From an uncultured Faecalibacterium sp. (lineage in GTDB: Bacteria > Bacillota > Clostridia > Oscillospirales > Ruminococcaceae), in the NCBI GenBank assembly GCA_944385995.1, contig CALWZL010000006.1:1-64000 (forward strand): a stretch of DNA of 64,000 nt, in the 5' to 3' direction. Positions within the stretch are counted from its first letter, which is position 1. Every line of letters starts with the position of its first letter. Of the stretch, positions 60,590 through 64,000 are shown in pieces. A program made the translations under genes and the position numbers. Under the pieces are notes generated by a model. It searched no databases. It was not told the DNA's origin and saw nothing but the letters and a program-made list of their open reading frames with translations.

Positions 60590-62341
60590 ATGATTAAAAA
60601 GTTGGCCTCCCATCTCGGCGAGTACAAAAACGCCGCGCTCGTCACGCCGTTTTTGTCCGCGCTCGAGGCCATCATGGACGTTCTGCTCCCCCTTCTGATG
60701 TCCTATATCATCGACCAGGGCATTGAGAAAGGAGACATGAACGCCGTCCTCAAATATGGCCTGCTCACCTTCCTGGTGGCATTGTTTGCGTTGTTCCTGG
60801 GCCTGACAGCCGGCCGGATGGCGGCCAAGGCGTCAGCCGGCTACGCCGGGAACCTGCGCGACGCCATGTTTGAGCGAATCCAGCACTATTCGTTCACCAA
60901 CATCGACAAGTTCTCCACGGCCGGCCTGGTCACCCGTATGACCACCGATGTCACCAACGTGCAGAACGCCTTTCAGATGCTGATGCGGATGTGTGTGCGT
61001 GCCCCGGTTCACCTGGTTTTTGCCCTGATTATGGCGGTCATCATCAACCCCCATCTGACCGGCATCTTCCTGGTGGCCATCCTGTTCCTGGTGGTGGTGC
61101 TGGCCTGCATCATGTTCCCCACCATCAAGATTTTCGACCGGGTTTTCAAGAACTACGACAATCTGAACGCCTCGGTTCAGGAAAACGTGGCCGCCATCCG
61201 GGTGGTCAAGAGCTTCGTCCGGGAACAGCACGAGGACGACAAGTACACCAAGGCCTGCCAGGACCTGTACAACCAGTTCGTCAAGGCTGAGAGCCGCCTG
61301 AGCTTCAACAACCCCTCGATGCTGGTGGCCGTCTACGGCTGCAACCTGGCCCTGTCCTGGTTCGGCGCCCACTTCGTTCTGAACGGCATCATCACCACCG
61401 GCCAGCTCAACGCCCTGTTCGGCTATGTCATGAACATCCTGGCCTCCCTGATGATGCTGAGCATGGTCTTTGTCATGCTGAGCATGTCGGTGGCCTCCTG
61501 CCACCGCATCATCGAGGTGCTGGACGAAACCACCGACCTGCCCCCCGCCAAGAAGCCCGTCAACCAGGTCAGGGACGGCAGCGTCGAATTCGACCATGTC
61601 ACCTTCAAGTACAAGCACGGCACCGGCAGCCCAGTTCTCAGCGACATCTCCTTCCGCATCAAGCCGGGCGAGACTCTGGGCATCATCGGCGGCACCGGCA
61701 GCGCCAAATCCTCCCTGGTCCAGCTGATTCCCCGCCTGTATGACGTGGCCGAAGGCACTGTCCGGGTGGGCGGCGTGGATGTCCGGGACTACAATCTGGA
61801 CGTTCTCCGCCACGATGTCTCGATGGTGCTGCAAAAGAACGTTCTGTTCTCGGGCACCATCCTGGATAACCTCCGCTGGGGCGACGAAAACGCCACCGAG
61901 GCCGAGTGCATCGAGGCCTGCAAGCTGGCCTGCGCCGATGAGTTCATCGAGCGCTTCCCCGACAAGTACAATACATGGATTGAACAGGGCGGCTCCAACG
62001 TCTCGGGCGGCCAGAAACAGCGTCTGACCATCGCCCGCGCCCTGCTGCGCAAACCCAAAGTCCTGATTCTGGACGACTCCACCAGCGCAGTGGATACCGC
62101 CACCGACGCCAAGATCCGCCAGGCCTTCCGTGAGAAGCTGCCCGGCACCACCAAGATCATCATCGCCCAGCGCATCTCCTCGGTGCAGGATGCCGACCGC
62201 ATCCTGGTGCTGGACAACGGCCGGATTGACGGCCTGGGCACCCACGAGGAACTGCTGGCCACCAACAAGATCTATCAGGAAGTCTACACCAGCCAGACCC
62301 AGGGCGGCGGCGACTTCGACAAACAGGGAGGTGAGGAATAA
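60590..62341 (+). CDS. ABC exporter half-transporter, degenerate-site subunit
   Basis: 583 residues. Six membrane helices (about 15-310) and an ATPase domain. Walker A is GGTGSAKSS (Ala for the usual Gly before Lys), signature VSGGQ, Walker B ILILDDSTSAVD with Asp instead of the catalytic Glu, and AQR instead of the H-loop HR. These changes mark the degenerate site of heterodimeric exporters of the BmrC/TM287 kind. ATG at 60590 follows TTAGGAGG. Coupled to the next gene. Usually exports drugs, lipids or peptides. Confidence 0.85.
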   Translation: MIKKLASHLGEYKNAALVTPFLSALEAIMDVLLPLLMSYIIDQGIEKGDMNAVLKYGLLTFLVALFALFLGLTAGRMAAKASAGYAGNLRDAMFERIQHYSFTNIDKFSTAGLVTRMTTDVTNVQNAFQMLMRMCVRAPVHLVFALIMAVIINPHLTGIFLVAILFLVVVLACIMFPTIKIFDRVFKNYDNLNASVQENVAAIRVVKSFVREQHEDDKYTKACQDLYNQFVKAESRLSFNNPSMLVAVYGCNLALSWFGAHFVLNGIITTGQLNALFGYVMNILASLMMLSMVFVMLSMSVASCHRIIEVLDETTDLPPAKKPVNQVRDGSVEFDHVTFKYKHGTGSPVLSDISFRIKPGETLGIIGGTGSAKSSLVQLIPRLYDVAEGTVRVGGVDVRDYNLDVLRHDVSMVLQKNVLFSGTILDNLRWGDENATEAECIEACKLACADEFIERFPDKYNTWIEQGGSNVSGGQKQRLTIARALLRKPKVLILDDSTSAVDTATDAKIRQAFREKLPGTTKIIIAQRISSVQDADRILVLDNGRIDGLGTHEELLATNKIYQEVYTSQTQGGGDFDKQGGEE

Positions 62342-64000
62342 TGGCTGAACAGAATGTCAGAACCGTCCAGGGCCCCCGCGGCGGCATGGCCGGACGGCCC
62401 CGTCCCAAAGTTGCCAACCCCGGCAAACTGCTGAAACGGATTATGGGCGAGGTGTTCAAGCACTACGCCCCCCACTGCGTCATCGTTCTGATCTGCATTT
62501 TCCTCAGCGCGTTCGCCAACGTCCAGGCCAGTCTGTTCCTCCAGACCCTGATTGACGATTACATTTCCCCCATGCTCCAGCAGCAGACCCCCGACTTCGG
62601 GCCCCTGATCGGCGCCCTGCTCAAGATCGGCTTCATCTATCTGGTGGGCGTTCTGGCCTCCTGGGCCAATGCCCGCATCATGGTCAATGTGACCCAGGGC
62701 ACCATGCGGAATATCCGCATTGAGCTGTTCACCCATATGGAGAGCCTGCCCATCCGCTACTTTGACACCCATCCCCACGGCGACATCATGTCGGTGTACA
62801 CCAACGACGTGGACACCCTCCGTCAGATGATTAGCCAGAGCATCCCCCAGCTGATTTCCAGCGTCATCACCATCCTGTCGGTGTTCATCAGCATGTGCAT
62901 CCTGGATATCCCCATGACGGTTCTGACCATGTGCATGGTGGCCCTGATGCTCTTCTGTTCCAAGAAGATCAGCGCCCAGAGCGGCAAGTACTTCATCTCC
63001 CAGCAGCGGGACCTGGGCGCCGTCAACGGCTACATCGAAGAGATGCTGGAAGGTCAGAAGGTGGTCAAGGTCTTTACCCACGAGGACAAGACCCTGGCCG
63101 GCTTCCGGGAGCTGAACGGCAAACTGAAAGAGAGCTCCATCCGCGCCAACGGCTACGCCAACATCATGATGCCTGTCAATGCCCAGCTGGGCAACGTCAG
63201 CTATGCCCTCTGCGCCATTCTGGGCGCCGCCCTGGCGGTCAACGGCATTGGCGGCATAACCCTGGGCACCGTCATGGCCTTCCTGGCCCTGAACAAGAGT
63301 TTCAATATGCCCATCAGCCAGGTTTCGATGCAGGCCAACAGCGTCATCATGGCTCTGGCCGGCGCCGAGCGTATTTACGCCATGATGGATGCGCCCAGCG
63401 AGACCGACGACGGCTACGTCACCCTGGTCAACGCCAAGTATGACAAGGACAACAACCTGGTGGAGACCAGCGAGCGGACCGGCATCTGGGCCTGGAAACA
63501 CCCCCATCACGACGGCACCCTCACCTATACCAAACTGGAGGGCGACATCCGGTTTGCAGCGGTGGACTTCGGTTACACCCCTGAAAAGACCGTCCTCCAC
63601 GACATCAACCTCTATGGCCTGCCGGGCCAGAAGATCGCCTTTGTCGGCTCCACCGGTGCCGGCAAGACCACCATCACCAACCTCATCAACCGGTTCTACG
63701 ACATCCAGGACGGCAAGATCCGCTACGACGGCATCAACATCCGCAAGATCAAGAAAGCCGATCTGCGCCGTTCTCTGGGCATCGTTCTGCAGGATACCCA
63801 CCTGTTCACCGGCACCGTCATGGACAACATCCGGTATGGCCGTCTGGACGCCACCGACGAAGAGTGCGTCGTGGCCGCCCAGCTGGCCAACGCCGACGGC
63901 TTCATTCGCCGGCTGCCCGACGGCTACAACACCATGCTGACCGGCGACGGCGCCAACCTGTCCCAGGGCCAGCGGCAGCTGCTGGCCATTGCCCGGGCCG
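62341..64000 (+). CDS. ABC exporter half-transporter, canonical subunit (partial at right edge)
   Basis: At least 553 residues; the frame is open to the window edge. It starts MAEQNVRTVQGPRGG with a Gly/Pro/Arg-rich tail, then six membrane helices (about 45-330). An extra loop lies before the ATPase (YVTLVNAKYDKDNNLVE, WKHPHHDG), with canonical Walker A GSTGAGKTT and LSQGQRQ signature, after which it is cut before Walker B. ATG at 62341 shares its first base with the previous stop (TAATG). It is the catalytic partner of the degenerate subunit. Confidence 0.88.
   Translation, partial: MAEQNVRTVQGPRGGMAGRPRPKVANPGKLLKRIMGEVFKHYAPHCVIVLICIFLSAFANVQASLFLQTLIDDYISPMLQQQTPDFGPLIGALLKIGFIYLVGVLASWANARIMVNVTQGTMRNIRIELFTHMESLPIRYFDTHPHGDIMSVYTNDVDTLRQMISQSIPQLISSVITILSVFISMCILDIPMTVLTMCMVALMLFCSKKISAQSGKYFISQQRDLGAVNGYIEEMLEGQKVVKVFTHEDKTLAGFRELNGKLKESSIRANGYANIMMPVNAQLGNVSYALCAILGAALAVNGIGGITLGTVMAFLALNKSFNMPISQVSMQANSVIMALAGAERIYAMMDAPSETDDGYVTLVNAKYDKDNNLVETSERTGIWAWKHPHHDGTLTYTKLEGDIRFAAVDFGYTPEKTVLHDINLYGLPGQKIAFVGSTGAGKTTITNLINRFYDIQDGKIRYDGINIRKIKKADLRRSLGIVLQDTHLFTGTVMDNIRYGRLDATDEECVVAAQLANADGFIRRLPDGYNTMLTGDGANLSQGQRQLLAIARA

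Overview
The window looks like chromosome from a high-GC, Gram-positive gut anaerobe of the Oscillospiraceae (Faecalibacterium / Gemmiger / Subdoligranulum type). Coding sequence is strongly GC-biased at third positions, Shine-Dalgarno sites are strong (AAAGGAGG), and -10 boxes read TATACT. The content is dominated by glycoside hydrolases, PTS permeases, AgrC/LytTR two-component systems and EFR1-type ferredoxins. No rRNA or CRISPR array is present. One tRNA-Thr(GGT) lies at 17076-17151. The genus is inferred from gene content only.

Layout. (1) 1-~1930: end of a mobile element (RepA_N initiator plus a ParA gene broken by a 75-bp in-frame insertion), bounded by a direct repeat. (2) 2.1-6.8 kb: RpiR regulator, a glucose-superfamily PTS EIIBC behind a long leader with a terminator-like hairpin, and a Tat-exported type-B carboxylesterase. 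(3) 6.8-10.8 kb: a candidate structured RNA, then a minus-strand group made of a LytTR response regulator, GHKL kinase, EFR1 ferredoxin/flavodoxin protein and esterase. (4) 11-17 kb: NifX-like protein, arylsulfate sulfotransferase, split chromate transporter pair, small coiled-coil protein, MarR regulator with paired operators, Cys-rich protein, tRNA-Thr. (5) 17.2-24.5 kb: AraC regulator divergent from GH3 - SDR (fructuronate reductase-like) - GH2. The GH3 and GH2 promoters share an upstream motif at the same distance from the -10. (6) 24.6-34.4 kb: ten intact minus-strand phage morphogenesis genes (terminase small and large, portal, protease-scaffold, N4-gp56 capsid, connectors, hub, putative ejection protein) with no integrase, lysis or replication genes. 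(7) 34.5-37.3 kb: thiol-redox relay (TrxA, TrxB, DUF6132-like, CcdA, TlpA). (8) 37.4-48.7 kb: minus-strand glycosidase block (two GH3, one GH2, a GtrA-like protein, a small membrane protein) downstream of an AgrC/LytTR system. (9) 48.9-52.3 kb: membrane-anchored XRE regulator and an M16C zinc peptidase. (10) 52.5-56.7 kb: LacI regulator, sucrose-type EIIBC and GH32 sucrose-6-phosphate hydrolase. (11) 57-64 kb: GPH sugar:cation symporter, glycerophosphodiester phosphodiesterase, and a MarR regulator followed by a heterodimeric ABC exporter that runs off the right edge.

How it works together. Most of the host content is a glycan-harvesting island. Exported or anchored glycosidases and an esterase release sugars, PTS or GPH transporters import them, intracellular GH2/GH3/GH32 enzymes and an oxidoreductase process them, and each block carries its own regulator (RpiR, AraC, LytTR, LacI). 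The most unusual item is in the phage cluster. A protein with the active-site signature of the ribosomal-protein-L27 protease Prp is fused to a scaffold-like region. An L27-type cleavage motif lies exactly at the fusion joint, and a second one lies at the N-terminus of the neighbouring major capsid protein. This suggests that the cluster carries its own copy of a host ribosome-maturation protease and uses it as a capsid maturation protease.
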